A stretch of DNA of 64,000 bases. Source: Laguncularia racemosa. Its lineage: Eukaryota; Streptophyta; Magnoliopsida; Myrtales; Combretaceae. The position numbers and the translations under genes were made by a program. Positions 9,866 to 21,966 of the stretch are shown in pieces (position 1 is the first letter of the stretch; each line of letters opens with the position of its first letter). The notes beneath the pieces were generated by a model. The model was not told where the DNA came from. It saw nothing but the letters and a program-made list of their open reading frames with translations, and made no database searches. The stretch spans positions 3,100,001-3,164,000 of the forward strand of contig JBBMOL010000009.1 in NCBI GenBank assembly GCA_037954665.1, read 5' to 3'.

Positions 9866-12800
9866 TTGTAGCTACAACAATCTTTTGCAAAATATAAGGT
9901 GAGTGAAAAACAGAGGGAGATTGAGAGAGCAAAAGACATAGAAAAAGAAACGGAACACAAAAGTCAATACCAAAAGGAAAAAGAGAGGAAGGTTGGAAAG
10001 AGTGTGAGAGGCCAAGTTAAGGGGGGATCAACTTTGGTGGTGAGTGAAAAGGAGAGTGCAGCCTTGCAAAAGGAAAGTTGTGTGGCAAGAGCGAGTGTAG
10101 TGAGGAGAGCGTTAGTGATGAAGCAACCTATGTTGTTGCTGGTTTTTAAAGAAACTTGTTTGAATACTAACGAACTTCTTAACTCTTTGCCTAGTGTGGT
10201 TATGTCTATTGTGCAGGACTTTGAAGATGTCTTCCTTGAGGAGATTCCAAAGGGGTTACCACCTATTCGTAGTATTGAGCACTAGATTGACTTTGTACCC
10301 GGAGCATCTATTCCAAACAAGCCAGCTTATAGGAGCAATCTAGAGGAGACAAAGGAACTCCAAAGGCAGGTTAATGACTTGATGGAGAAGGGGTACGTGA
10401 GGGAAAGCATGAGCCCATGTGTAGTGCCTGTGATTTTGGTGCCTAAGAAGGATGGGTCATGGAGAATGTGTGTTGATTGCCGAGCTACCAACAACATCAC
10501 GGTAAAGTATCGTCATCCCATTCCTCGCTTAGATGACATGTTAGATGAGTTATATGGGTCTAGTGTCTTTTCCAAAATTGATTTGAAAAGCGGGTATCAC
10601 CAAATTAGAATGAAAGAAGGTGATGAATGGAAAACAGCATTTAAGACAAAATATTGTTTATATGAGTGGTTAGTAATGCCTTTCGGTTTAACTAATGCAC
10701 CTAGTACTTTCATGAGACTTATGAACCATGTTTTGAGGACTTTTATTGGAAAATTTGTGGTCGTCTATTTTGATGATATCCTCATTTACGGCAAGAGTTT
10801 GGAAAACCATATATCTCACTTGAGGGCTATTTTGGAAGTGCTTCGAAAGGAGCAATTATATGCTAACCTCAAAAAGTGCACTTTTTGCATAGGCAAACTA
10901 ATGTTTCTTAGTTTTATTGTTAGTGCACAGGGAATACAGGTTGATGAAGAGAAGGTTCGTGCGATCTAAGAATGGCCTAGTCCAATTAATGTAAGTAATG
11001 TTCGAAGTTTCCATGGACTAGCGAGCGTTTATAGGAGGTTTGTGAAGGATTTCAGCACCATTGCAGCACCACTTATTGAAGTAATCAAGAAGAATGTGGG
11101 GTTCAGATAGGGAGAGCAACAAGAGAAGGCCTTTCAGACGCTTAAAAATAAGTTGACTCATGCGCCACTACTTGCTTTACCTGATTTCTCTAAAATTTTT
11201 TAGATTGAGTGTGATGCTTCAGGAATAGGTAATGGAGCAGTTCTCATGCAAGAGAGGAGACCAATTGCATTCTTTAGTGAGAAGCTAAGTGGGGCAACCT
11301 TGAACTACCCTACTTATGACAAGGAGTTATATGCATTGGTTCGAGCTCTAGAGACTTGGCAACACTATCTTTGGACAAAAGAGTTTGTGATCCACACTGA
11401 TCATGAATCCTTAAAGTACTTGAAGGGACAACATAAGCTGAACAAAAGGCATGCTCGTTGGGTGGAGTTTATCGAAACATTTCCCTATGTCATCCACTAC
11501 AAGCAAGGTAAAGAAAATGTTGTTGCTGACGCACTTTCTAGAAGGTATGCTCTTATCTCTACTCTTAGTTCTAGACTGCTTGGTTTTGAGCATATTAAAG
11601 AATTGTAAGCTGCTGATTGAGAATTTTGTGAAGAGTATGTTCGCTGTGAGAAGAGTGGTCATGGTAAATTTTATAAGCACGAGGGATTCTTGTTTAGGGA
11701 GAATAAACTTTGCATTCCCAATTGTTCTTTAAGAGAGTTATTAGTGAGGGAGTCTCATGGAGGAGGATTAATGGGGCATTTTGGAGTAGCTAAAACCTTA
11801 GGGGTTTTGCAGGAACACTTCTATTGGCCTCACATGAAGCAAGATGTTGAGAGGATTTGTGAGCGATGTGTCACTTGTAAGCAAGCAAAATCTAGAGTCC
11901 AACCTCATGGACTTTATACCCTACTTCCAATTCCTCATGAGCCTTGGGCAGACATTTATATGGATTTTGTGTTAAGATTACCCAGGTCTAGGTATGGTAG
12001 GGACTCTATTTTTGTAGTCGTGGATAGGTTTTCCAAGATGGCACATTTCATTCCTTGCCACAAAATAGATGATGCTTGCCATATTGCTAATTTGTTCTTT
12101 AGGGAAGTTGTGAGATTGCATGGTATGCCTAGAACAATTGTATCGGATCGGGATGCTAAGTTCTTGAGCTACTTCTGGAAGACCCTGTGGGCTAAGTTAG
12201 GAACTAAGTTATTGTTCTCTACTACTTGTCATCCATAGACTGATGGTCAAACTGAGGTAGTAAATTGAACTTTATCTATTTTGTTGAGGGCTGTCTTAAA
12301 AAGAACATTAAAAGTTGGGAGGATTGTTTGCCTCATGTTGAATTTGCTTATAATCGCACAATGCATTCTGCTACTAAGTTTACACCTTTTGAAATTGTGT
12401 ATGGTTTTAATCCACCAACTCCTTTAGATTTATCTCCCCTTCCTATTTCTGAGTATGTTAATCTAGATGGTAAGAAGAAAGTGGAATTTGTTAAACAACT
12501 CCATGAGAAGGCAAGGCTTAACATTGAGCGGAGAATAGAGCAGTATGTGAAACAAGCCAACAAGGGTCGTCGACAAGCTGTCTTTGAACCTGGAGACTGG
12601 GTTTGGGTTCACATGCACAAAGAGCGGTTTCCTGTGTAACGTCGATCTAAATTACTTCCTAGAGGTGATGGACCATTTCAAATTCTTGAGCGCATCAACG
12701 ATAATGCCTACAAGTTAGATTTGCTAGGTGAGTATCAAGTAAGTGCTACTTTTAACGTTACTGATCTGAGTACTTTTGATGTGGGTGATGATTTGAGGAA

Positions 12801-12957
12801 AAATCCTTTTCAAGAGGAGGGGAATGATGGAAGTCATGATGGGAGCCAAGCTAGAAGGTGGAATGTGGATCATCTTGAAGTGCCACTTGGACCGATCACA
12901 AGAACTCGAGCGAAGCGATTCAAAGAAGCACTTAATGGGTTGATAAAGGATATCTAA
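9866..12957 (+). pseudogene. pol: E2 pol: reverse transcriptase, RNase H, integrase
   Basis: One ancestral frame is now split by stops. At 9869-9880 and 10283-10285 CAG became TAG, at 10967-10969 CAA became TAA, and near 11108 TGG became TAG. Others lie near 11201, 11606, 11618, 12236 and 12637. A one-base loss near 12295 shifts the last part. Visible motifs are [31 protein letters not shown] and YFDDILIYG in reverse transcriptase, ECDASG (broken) and [12 protein letters not shown] in RNase H, and the HHCC region, [13 protein letters not shown] and SDRDAKFLS in integrase. The C-terminal tail GPITRTRAKRFKEALNGL is encoded in the 3' LTR. Confidence 0.9.
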
Positions 12958-13560
12958 GAAGCTGGAAAAGATTGGAGCAACCATAAGAATGAACTTGATT
13001 TGTACAAGTCATTTAAGGTTTTAACAAAGGCGATCAAAACATAGGAGATCAAAGTTGCCGACCTTGACAACGCTGGATTAACGCTGCTGGCTTTGAGCCG
13101 GTGTTGCAATTAGAGAGCTACTGAGGGACTATGCCGCCCACTACGCCGCTGGCATATATACCCGGTGTACATTGCTTGATTGTTATTTTTTTCGCAACTT
13201 TATTATGTTATGTCGTTTTGGGCTTTTTCCTTACGAGTTGTAAACCCTATTAATAGCTGGTAGGGTTGGAAAACAGGACAAACAACTTACATACAACATT
13301 GATTCATACAATTTGAGAGTATTCCTCTCTTGGTTCTCTAAAGAACTTCTCTTGAACTTATCGGATCTCTTCTGTGGCGTTCAAATCAGACTTATCAATT
13401 GGTCTTTCATCCCGATTGTGGTGTCAACAAAACATACCAAGGTTCTTGCCTCATCTGTAGGCAACGAGTTGCGGTGCCACTTCGATTATTTGGCATCTTG
13501 GGTTATAATTCCAAACGTATTGGTATAGGGTTTCGTCACAGGTGGGCATGGTTCGTATCA
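12825..13560 (+). repeat. E2 3' LTR (736 bp)
   Basis: Begins TGATGGAAGTCATGATGGG within the pol reading frame, matching the LTR starts of E3 (59556) and E4 (44198), and ends GTTCGTATCA. It contains the pol C-terminal codons, then a variable part (13020-13180) rich in ACGCCG-type words, then the conserved segment with GAGTTGTAAACCCTA and ATTCCTCTCTTGG. It lacks the CACGG array found in the E3 LTR, which explains the shorter length. Confidence 0.88.
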
Positions 13561-15289
13561 GAACAATTGATTGATTCTCCACATATTTGCTTGTTTATGC
13601 CTAAAAATATATACTTTTTAGGTTCCTATTAGGCTTATCCATAGAATTACACTAGGGTAACCAATTAAACGAGTCAATAAAAGAGGTTAAGGTTAAACTT
13701 TCAACTTGTTGAAATAAGAAAAAGAAAAAAAAACCAAGTAATAAATTTAATTTTGGACTTTATCATCAAATTCTTAATCAAGAACATTTCGCCCATAGAA
13801 AATGTTTATGTTTGTTTTATGGCTTTTTGCCTTTACAACTCTATCCCATAACAAAAACAACTATTGAAAGTAACTTGGTGTCAAAATGTTATAAAAAAAT
13901 ATTTAAGTTTCACATATTGTATTGTTACTCTTTTGGAAGTAATATAACACTTGTTATGATTATGAATTATCTATGATAATTAAACACAATAATTCAAGTT
14001 GGTTAAAACTTGCATTTGAAGGTAAATATAGGAAATTATAGCTTCCGTTGGTAATTGAAACTTGCATTTAGCAATAATAGATAAAAATTTTTAAATTTCC
14101 AACTCTATATATGGAAAACAAATTTTAGCAACATAAACCTTAAAAATTTAAAAAGAAAGATGAATGGGTTAAATGGGATGAGCTAAGCCAAAAGAATTCT
14201 AGGTTGTTTATTAAATGAGCCATAATAGACTAACCCATTTAACCCATAATTAAAGTGAGCTTGGTAATTTAGCCCATGATTCGCATGTATAACTCTACTT
14301 ATTTAGTTAACCTGAGTGTGTGGTGGTTGTGGGTAGTTAACGAGTTCATCAACTAATAGGAGACAGTTGACTGGCCTTATAACTCAATTAGGCATGTGTG
14401 TTGCTAATAGCCTAGTTGAATTAGGCATGTGTGTTGCTAATAGCCTAGTTGACTAAGGTATATTTGAGGTTGACTATACAACGCCTTAAAATGCCTTAAG
14501 GTTTTCTCATAAGTTTGTAATTTCAAACCCTAGATCCTTATTAAGAAAAGCTCTAAATCATTTTTTTTTTCCTTCTTCTTCTTATCTAAAATTTCCAATC
14601 AATTTCATAAATAAAGTCTCAAATTTCAAACTACAGTCATTTATGTATAAAACTCCATTTTCCTTAACTTGAGATGACAGTCTAAGGTTGGAGTAAAGAA
14701 AAACTTTCTAAAGTGGATTTCTTGGAAGGAATTTAGCATTGAGAGGAAAGAAACTTAAAAATGTTGCAAGGTTCTATATGTTGTCTTATCTAATTTTTGT
14801 CCTTCAAAAAAACAAATCCCATTAAAATCTACTAGCATAATTTTATAAAATTTTAATCATAGAGATTTTCAATTATTGTTCGAGAGTGGATTATCCCTCC
14901 TTCAATTGTTCACTAAATCTCCTTCCTTTACAATACACAAATAGGAATTAATTGTTAGTCTCATCAATTTTTCCTAATTTGGTAATTAGATTGTGATAGT
15001 GTAAAGGGGATGAACAAGACTTACCTTTAATTGTTGATTCAATTTTAGGTAAGAAGGAGGAGAGAGACAATGGAGCATTGGAGCTTTAAGGTTTAAGTTT
15101 AGTGTTAGAGAGTTTTTCTTTTTTCTTTTGTTGTGGGTGGAGGGTAGTTGGGGGTTAAGTGGGTTTGTTTCAAGATAAAAAGATTAAGAGTGGATTTTTA
15201 TGGCAAAGTGAGAGGAATTAACTCCTTATTTATGAAGATAAACCCTGGTCTAGGTCCACTTTGTAGTCAATTTCAAAAGAAATTTAATA
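13561..15289. other. AT-rich DNA without a recognisable gene
   Basis: Both strands are dense in stops and no frame resembles a known protein. Apart from the 33-bp tandem duplication at 14386-14451, I see only A/T runs. The right part, up to about 15300, may be the 3' LTR of E5, because it directly follows that element's polypurine-like end, but I cannot find a second LTR copy to prove it. Confidence 0.5.
14386..14451. repeat. 33-bp perfect tandem duplication
   Basis: Two identical adjacent copies (14386-14418 and 14419-14451) start AATTAGGCATGTGTG and end CCTAGTTG. It is probably a recent replication slip. Confidence 0.95.
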
Positions 15290-17880
15290 AGGATATTTCA
15301 TTCTCTCCCTTAAAAGAAATTTCATCATCGAAATCTACCTAGAGTTGGGAATAACTTGAGGTGCTCACTATATATGTCTTACTTAGATTCCCATGCTGCT
15401 TCCCTTTATGAGTGATTGCTCTATTGAACCCTTACACAATTGATAGCCTATCTCCTTAAGGTTTGCTCTTTAGTATGTATAATCTTTATTAGATACTTAG
15501 CATATATTGAATTTTCTTGGATGTCATGCTATTATAGCTTTACATTTGATTATGGTTTTATATGTACTTAATTAGGATACATGAAATATATTATATACTC
15601 CTACTAAGCTTAGAGGCAACACTAACCTATATACTACTTTACTAATTCTCCTAAAGATCTTAGATGATCCCACATATCTTGGACTCAATTTATCCTTAAT
15701 CCTAAAGTGCATTGTTACTTTGGTAGGAAAAATTTGGAGGAGCACATGATAGCCCACCTGAAATTTTAGGTGCTTTATTCTCTTATTGGAATAACTCTTT
15801 TAGTGGCTTTGTACTACTGACCAACATCTTCTATCTAATCACTTAGACTCTATCAATTATCATCTCTACTAATTCTAATCCTATTATTTACCTTTCACCA
15901 TCATCATCCCAATTTACAAGGGTAATGCATTGCCTTCAATATTGGGCTTCACAAGGTGCTATCTATATAGTTATCCTATAACTGTTAGAATGAGTGTACT
16001 CTCCTAATGGCAAATGATCATCCTAGTTTTCTCTAAAATCTAAAGCACATGCTTAGAACATGTTTTCTAAGGTTTACATTATTCTTTTAGATTGTCCATC
16101 CACCTACAAGTGAAGTGAAGTTTAGTCCCAAAAGATGAGTGCAAGCTCTTTCAGAATCTTGCGACGAACCTTATGTCTTTATTAGATACAATTAGTACAA
16201 AGACCCCATGTAGTCTTACAATGTATTGGGTGTATAGTTACTCCAACTTCTTTTAGGAATACTTGGTTCTTAAGGCTATGAAATGAGCTAACTTAGTCAA
16301 CCTGTTTACAATCACTTATGCTAACTCATGCTTCATCATTGTCCTTAAGTGTGATATCACAAGATATATAGAAATGTGTTCATCATTGTCCTTAAGTGTG
16401 TAGGTGAAGGCAGTAGCTAGTTGGTAGGTCTCTAATGTTCAAGTTTGATTTGCTATCAAGTGAGGCACTTGAGCACATGCTTAGTTATCTCTTTTTTTAT
16501 GTTACTCTCACCAACCCTTTGAACTACTCAAAACTCCTTTGCTTTGACCTCTACTAATAATTGTTCGACCTTTTGGATTTCTAGGTCTTCATCTTGTACA
16601 TCCTTAATTTGCTTATGCAAGAAAGGCTAGTCAAACCCCAACTTGAAGTGTCAAAACTTCTAAGTCCCATTTCTAAATGTTCTCCAATATATATGGTTGT
16701 GTTGTGATCAAAGTAGTTAAATTACCATGGCTTTTTCTACTCAGGGCATCAGTGACCACATTCGTTATTCCTAGGTGATATACGATTTCTACACCATAAT
16801 CCTTTATCTTCTCTAACCATTTCCTTTATCTCAAATTTAACCTCTTTTGCATTAAGATGTATTTCAAACTTTTTGTGGTCAATATAAATCTGGTGATTCT
16901 CGCCATCTTGGTAATAATGCCATAACTTTAGCACAAAACCATTGCTATTAGATCTAAGTCATGACTTAGATAGTTCTTTTTATATAATCTTAGATGTTTT
17001 GTGGCATAGGCTATAACTTTCCCATTTTGCATTAGCATGCAGCCTAAGCCTTTAATGGAGGCATTGTTGTATACCATAAACTTGTCATCACTACTTAGTA
17101 AAGCTAAGATTGGTGTTGAAACCAATCTTTCCTTAAGTTCAAGAAAACTTTACTTAAAACTGTCATCTTAGTCAAATTTTACTCCCTTCTAAGTTAATTT
17201 GGACAAGGGAGTTGGAAGTTTAGACAATCCTTCCACAGATCTTCTTTAATATTTGACTGGGCTTAAGAGGCTTCTAATATTTGTCTCTATTTCTAGTTGT
17301 TGTCAATCTAATACAGCTTGGATTTTCACAACACCCACTTATACTCCTTTATTAAGAAAACACATGACCAAGAAGCCACCTAATCTAACTGAGATTCACA
17401 CTTTTTAAACTTAGCAAACAACTTTTTCTCTTGAAATGTTTGCAAAACAATTCTCAAGTGCTCCACATGTTCTTCCTTGTTTCCAAAGTACACTAAGATG
17501 TCATCAATGAAAACCATGAGAAATTTATCAAGATACTCATTGAATGCTCTATTCATAAAATCCATGGGAGTTACAAGTGCATTGGTAAGTCCAAGAGGTA
17601 TTACCAAGAACTCATATTGCCCATAATGTGCCCTAAAGCAAACTTATGTACATCTTGTTTTATTTTCAATTGGTAATACTTAGACCTCAAGGTATCTAAG
17701 AAGACTCTTAGGCTTCATTTAACTAATCAAATAAGTTGTTGATTCTGGGCAAAGTAGGCTCCTTTTAACTAATCAAACAAGTTGTTTATTATGGGCAAAG
17801 GATACTTGTTCTACATTATGCCTCAATTGAACTCTCAATAGTTTATGCATAGTTTCATGCTACTATCTTCTTAATAAATT
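15290..17880 (-). pseudogene. E5: decayed chromovirus-type Ty3/gypsy pol
   Basis: Right to left, a reverse transcriptase remnant (about 17880-17380) shows [20 protein letters not shown] and VFIDDILVY, the active site being FIDD. RNase H (17125-16749) shows GLGCMLMQNGKVIAYATKHLR and IYIDHKKFE. The C-terminal domain (15757-15572) shows KLSPRYVGSSKI and GVYNIFHVS, typical of chromoviruses of the Tekay/Del type. The sequence before 15300 resembles the common post-pol stretch of that group (ATTTCGATGATGAAATTTC, then a purine tract TTTTAAGGGAGAG). Frames are shattered and no intact domain remains. gag and 5' LTR are not visible. It is older than E1-E4. Confidence 0.8.
17711..17803. repeat. Imperfect 46-47-bp tandem duplication in E5 reverse transcriptase
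   Basis: The two units start GGCTTCATTTAACTAATCAA and GGCTCCTTTTAACTAATCAA and differ at several bases, so the duplication is old. Confidence 0.8.
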
Positions 17881-18902
17881 GTAAAATCTGCAAAATTTTA
17901 GTCGTGTATAATACCAGAATAATTAAAAGATTGTACTAAAAGCCTTAAACACATCTCGTATAAAACTATAATAAAAGAAATAATCACATGAATAGCAAAC
18001 CATGAGAAATTATTAATTAAACGGTAAAATAAATTAAAATTATATACTTAGGATTGTCAAATAGGAATTTCGAGTAAATATTCATGCTCGAAATAATTAA
18101 ATTAGCTTAAGTGAAAAATTTCGTAATAAAATGCTAAAATCTTAAATTCTATTGATGTCATCGCGCGTGCAAAAATACACTAGGAATTTCGAAACCTAAT
18201 TATAATAAAGTATTAGTTAATAATAATAATAATAATGAGACGTATATTTATATATGTAAAGGCCAGTTGTGGAGGACACACGCCACACAGAAAAAGAAAT
18301 AAGAAAAACAAAGAAAAGAAAAAAGGGAGGAAAGAAAGGACATAGAGACGAGGATAGGACAAGAAAATGAAAGGGGAGAAAAAGGGGAAAAGCGAACAAA
18401 AAAAATCATATCTCCCACGTACGACCTCCAATCGACAATCCGAGACCACTAACATGTTCTTCGAGATAAGTGCAACTCAACTAGACTACTTTTTTTTTTT
18501 TTTTTGCAAAACGGAGTTAGTTTCTAAAAGTTGTGTAGAAAGAATAAATAGGTGTAAAAATTAGTATTTCGCCTAAAACTAGTTGTAATAGATAGATAAA
18601 TACTAGGTAGAGTGATCTAAACCATGTGTAGTATGTAATAATGTACTTTTCCCTAATTTTTTAGATGAAGAAAATTTCGGCTCGGAGATGCCTAAAGACT
18701 ATTTCGATTAAACCCTGTGAAAATGAGACCAAGGTGAGTAGAACTTCATGACGTGTTTTATCGTGTGTATATTGTTGATTTGGTGTATTTCATTAGGGAT
18801 TTTGCTACCTATATAAGGATATATATATATTATTCTGTGTATTGTGCACATGTACGGATTTTAACCCTTGGAGGGAGTAGCAACCATTAGACATATATAT
18901 AT
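17881..18902 (+). other. No gene; possible truncated chromovirus LTR
   Basis: AT-rich, with (TAA)n near 18222, a T tract near 18490 and no coding frame worth reporting. ACCAAGGTGAGTA at 18728-18740, an excellent splice donor, is also found in the E6 5' LTR (51543-51555), 324 bp before that LTR ends. This suggests a plus-strand LTR piece cut off by the pararetrovirus block at 18903. Confidence 0.4.
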
Positions 18903-19402
18903 GAAAGTCTAGAGATAACCAAACTATCTTACCAGTCTAAACTGTTGTATAGAGATGATCAGAGTAATCTTGTGGAAACATTAAAATACCAAAAGTACGT
19001 GGCGTTGTCTTGCTAAACTCAACGAGAATCCCTCATTTTTCTTAACGGCAGTTAAAATGTTTAATCGCTGTTCTTCAGTGAGATAATTATCCCACCAACC
19101 TTTTAATTGTCCAGTAAAACCGAAAATTAAAAGTACAGCAATTTGATAATCAGAGATGCCCTGAATACTTCTGTTAGTATTCGCGAACATGATCATCCGA
19201 TTAAAAACATTAAAAATCATTTGTTCTGAGGCTCCATCTATGTTCCATTCATAGGTGCTTCCTATAGAATATTTGTTTTGATAATTACTTGGTTTTTCCT
19301 TGAACATAATATTAGGAGGAGAAGCTCGCTGATAATATAATTTTTTAGGCTCTTTCCAAGTAATCTTGTTAATTTCTTCACCATTGGAATCATTAAGACT
19401 TA
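18903..19402 (-). pseudogene. Rearranged fragment: non-coding region joined to coat protein
   Basis: 18903-19034 matches the non-coding region after the primer site (compare 34296-34410, including ACTCAACGAGAATCCCTC). It then jumps at about 19034 to minus-strand coat protein, with ITWKEPKKLYYQRASPPN and GFTGQLKGWWDNYLTEEQ. At about 19402 the strand switches, and plus-strand reverse transcriptase/RNase H sequence follows. It marks the left edge of the array. Confidence 0.82.
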
Positions 19403-20054
19403 TCAAGAGATCCATAGAATTTGCTTCTAAGTTTCCTGATAGAATTTTGGACAAAAATCAACTCCAAAGATTCTTAGGCAGCTTAAATTATGTAGCAGAT
19501 TTCTTTAGGAATCTCAATGTCTTATGTAAGCCTCTTCACAATAGGCTTAAGAAAAATCCGCTAGAATGGTCTGACATACATACGAATGTAGTCAGACAAA
19601 TCAAAGAAAGAATTAAGAAAATTCCTTGCATCTATATAGCAGATCCATCCCTACCAAAGATAGTAGAAACTGATGCATCTGATATAGGTTTTGGAGGAAT
19701 CCTTAAGCAGAAATCCAATGGCAATGAATGTGTAGTCTAGTTTGTGTCAAAACACTGGAACCAATGTCAACTCAATTATTCCACAATTAAAAAGGAAATT
19801 TTAGCTATTATTTTAATGATTTTCAAATTTTAAGGAGATTTGTTAAATAAAAAAATTTCTTTTAAGAATTGACTGCAAAGCAGCCAAAAATGTTATAGAG
19901 AAAGATGTTCAAATTTTAGCTTCAAAACAGATTTTTGCCAGATGGCAATCAATTTTATCTTGTTTCAATTTCGATATTGAGCATATCAATAGAACATCCA
20001 ATTCTCTTTCTGATTTCCTTACCCGTGAATTCCTGCAGGGAGATGCTTCCTAAA
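19403..20054 (+). pseudogene. Pararetrovirus reverse transcriptase end and RNase H (fragment)
   Basis: Open at 19403-19740 with QRFLGSLNYVADFFRNLNVL (RT connection) and IVETDASDIGFGGILKQKS (RNase H). A TAG follows, where other copies have CAG. The frame then meets TAA near 19830 and an extra base. RNase H degrades template RNA during reverse transcription. It overlaps the start of ORF2 at 20043. Confidence 0.85.
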
Positions 20055-21372
20055 AGGGATAAAGGGAAGGAGAAGGAAGTCCCTTAGAAAGGGACTTACA
20101 AATGTCCAGTCATGGCTTGTTGTCACGGCCCCCAAAACCAATGCACCACTCGTAATTAAAGATGAGCAGTCGTATGCTTCATCCAAACCAATGAAACGTC
20201 CCGATGAAGATAATGTGAGTTTAAACACAGAGAGTTTAAACACTAATGTGGTAATTATGCCTGAATTAATCAAGGCAATTACTAGTGCGTTAGGATCATG
20301 GTCACCTAAAAAAGGCCACAATGAGATGATTTCAAAGAAATCATCACAAAATGTTCATATTGTAGAGGTGGCGTCTTCTTCTAAGAAGGCATTAGTCCCT
20401 CAAAATGCTTTTCCAAAATCAAAATTTTATGTCAAGGATATTTTCAAGTATGTCTTCTCTGTAGAGAAAGGGATGCATGAAAAGGATCCTTTTGAATTTG
20501 CCAGGAAAATATTTCCTAAAAATGTTTTTCATATTCCATATGACAATTTAAAAAATATGGAATATTATGAAAGAATCTTAATCAAAACGGGTTTTGTTTC
20601 AATCAAACATTTTGAAAACAATAGAGTAATTAGTTACTCAACAGCAAGAATCCAGAAGGTCAAAAACCTTTCAGATTGGCTTGGCAAACCCCATAAAAAC
20701 CAGAAGTTCAAAATTAACCCTTTGATGCCTCTGGTACCACACCTCACCATTTATAATTATTTTGATTATAAACAGGCATGGTTTAATGTTTTTCTTAGAA
20801 TGAACCAAAAAAGATCTTAGACTTGGTTAATCTTTTTTGAAAAATGTTCTTAAAAAAACCTTTCTTACTGGTTTGCACACTAGTGGGATGAATTTGGGGC
20901 TATTGAAGAAATAGTCCATGAAAATGCTAGGAAAGGATTCAATCTTTTCCTAAAAAATTATGAGCCCAACGCTCATGAATATATGTTCGATAAGACCATG
21001 TTATACTATATGCACATTGGTATATCATGGGTGATGACATGGTTCTTTGGTTACAAACCTGACTGATACACCCAAACACTTGTCCTTTTCAGACGATTCA
21101 AGGTCAAATGGTGGGACAGATTCAAAGTGTGGGATAAGGTAAAAGAGTCAACAATTGACCAATGGCTGATTAAGAAAAGAAGCCTTGCCTAAGGAAATGC
21201 ACAGACTCCATTTCTCCATGATAGGGGTTTCTTAATGTCATCAATGGCCAAGACACAAAATTCAGAATAAATGAAAGAGGTTTTAGAAGCTACTCTGGCT
21301 CAATTGAAGAAATCCGATGAAGAAATGAAGACCAATGTTGAAGACTCCACTGCATCAACTTACAGTGGATAG
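20043..21372 (+). pseudogene. Pararetrovirus ORF2, unknown function
   Basis: About 440 codons from ATG to a TAG at 21370-21372, a stop position shared by the other complete copies. The best stretch is 20191-20820. Recognisable conserved blocks are KRPDEDNVSLNT, FKYVFSVEKGMHEKDPFEF, PLMPLVPHLTIYNYFDYK and MLYYMHIGISWVMTWF. I know of no domain match. The position after RNase H agrees with the second ORF of florendoviruses, as I recall it. The N-terminus is Lys-rich and the middle rich in aromatic residues. Breaks include TAG near 20083, an added base there, and TAG at 20818. No function is assigned. Confidence 0.75.
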
Positions 21373-21430
21373 AGCAATGAAGATGATTGCAACGGCATCA
21401 ACCTAGGTAGTCCGTAGGAATCAAATGTAA

Positions 21431-21458
21431 GTATTTTGTTACACTTGTAGCAAAATAC
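21431..21458. promoter_or_regulatory. 13-bp-stem hairpin after ORF2
   Basis: GTATTTTGTTACA and TGTAGCAAAATAC pair around CT with only one T-G wobble. The minus copy at 35358-35385 keeps the stem (GTATTTTGCTACA/TGTAACAAAATAC), where the changed base restores pairing. It could be a transcription end signal or a protein-binding palindrome. Confidence 0.6.
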
Positions 21459-21666
21459 GTAGAATGAATGAAGTACAATATTAAGTACTATACTATTTTT
21501 TGTATTTATACCGTTTTTACGGAACAATGTCCCATGGTGTCATCACCAAGGCCGATGGACCAAACCGTCTTCTAGGATTTGAATGACAGGTGGATATGTC
21601 CACCGAAAAATTCTTTGGGAAGTATTGTTTAAATAGTAATATTCCCGACAAAAATCACTGTTCACT

Positions 21667-21719
21667 ACAGTAAAAAGTACTTTTACTGTTCAAACAATGA
21701 AATGTTGGGTCTATAAAAG
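21667..21719 (+). promoter_or_regulatory. Pararetrovirus promoter: palindrome plus TATA box
   Basis: The near-palindrome ACAGTAAAAAGTACTTTTACTGT (21667-21689) lies 23 bases before TATAAAAG (21712-21719). Both recur at the other complete non-coding regions. The position, after ORF2 and about 0.85 kb before the primer site, suits the pregenomic RNA promoter of a caulimovirid. Confidence 0.65.
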
Positions 21720-21942
21720 AGGAAGCCATTTCATTTCTAAGGTATCCAATTTTTGGAGACACCCAATCTTCTGGAATCCACAATTCTCTCTTAAGCACTC
21801 TCAAAACACTCTTAACCTTTTCTTCTCCATCCATCCTCTCTTCCTACCTCCGGCCACCGACCTTTGGCCAATTCTTCCGCACACTTCTCTCCTCTCTCTA
21901 TCCCAAACACTGACATCTTTCTATGGTTAATGAATCATAGGC

Positions 21943-21966
21943 CCTAAGTACGCAGACATACTTAGG
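21943..21966 (+). promoter_or_regulatory. Leader stem-loop
   Basis: CCTAAGTA and TACTTAGG form a perfect 8-bp stem with an 8-base loop. The minus copies at 34820-34843 and about 42954-42978 keep the stem, perfectly and with one bulge, although the loop differs. AG|GTAATT at its 3' side also resembles a splice donor. Confidence 0.5.

Larger units (their letters stand above)
5886..13560 (+). mobile_element. Ty3/gypsy LTR retrotransposon E2, 5' LTR broken by two insertions
   Basis: The order is a 5' LTR remnant (5886-6015, then 7642-7730), primer site, gag-protease, reverse transcriptase, RNase H, integrase and 3' LTR (12825-13560). The left part of the 5' LTR should lie beyond the window because E1 is inserted at 5885/5886. 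A 1626-bp solo-LTR-like element (6016-7641) splits the remainder. gag-pol is one frame with many stops and one clear frameshift. E2 is closely related to E3 and E4. The first bases after the 3' LTR (GAACA, 13561-13565) are the expected target-site copy, but the left copy cannot be seen. Confidence 0.9.

Noticed and set aside
21697..21930. 77-codon frame downstream of the viral TATA box
   Set aside because: It is leader sequence, not kept open in the other copies; at most an upstream ORF.
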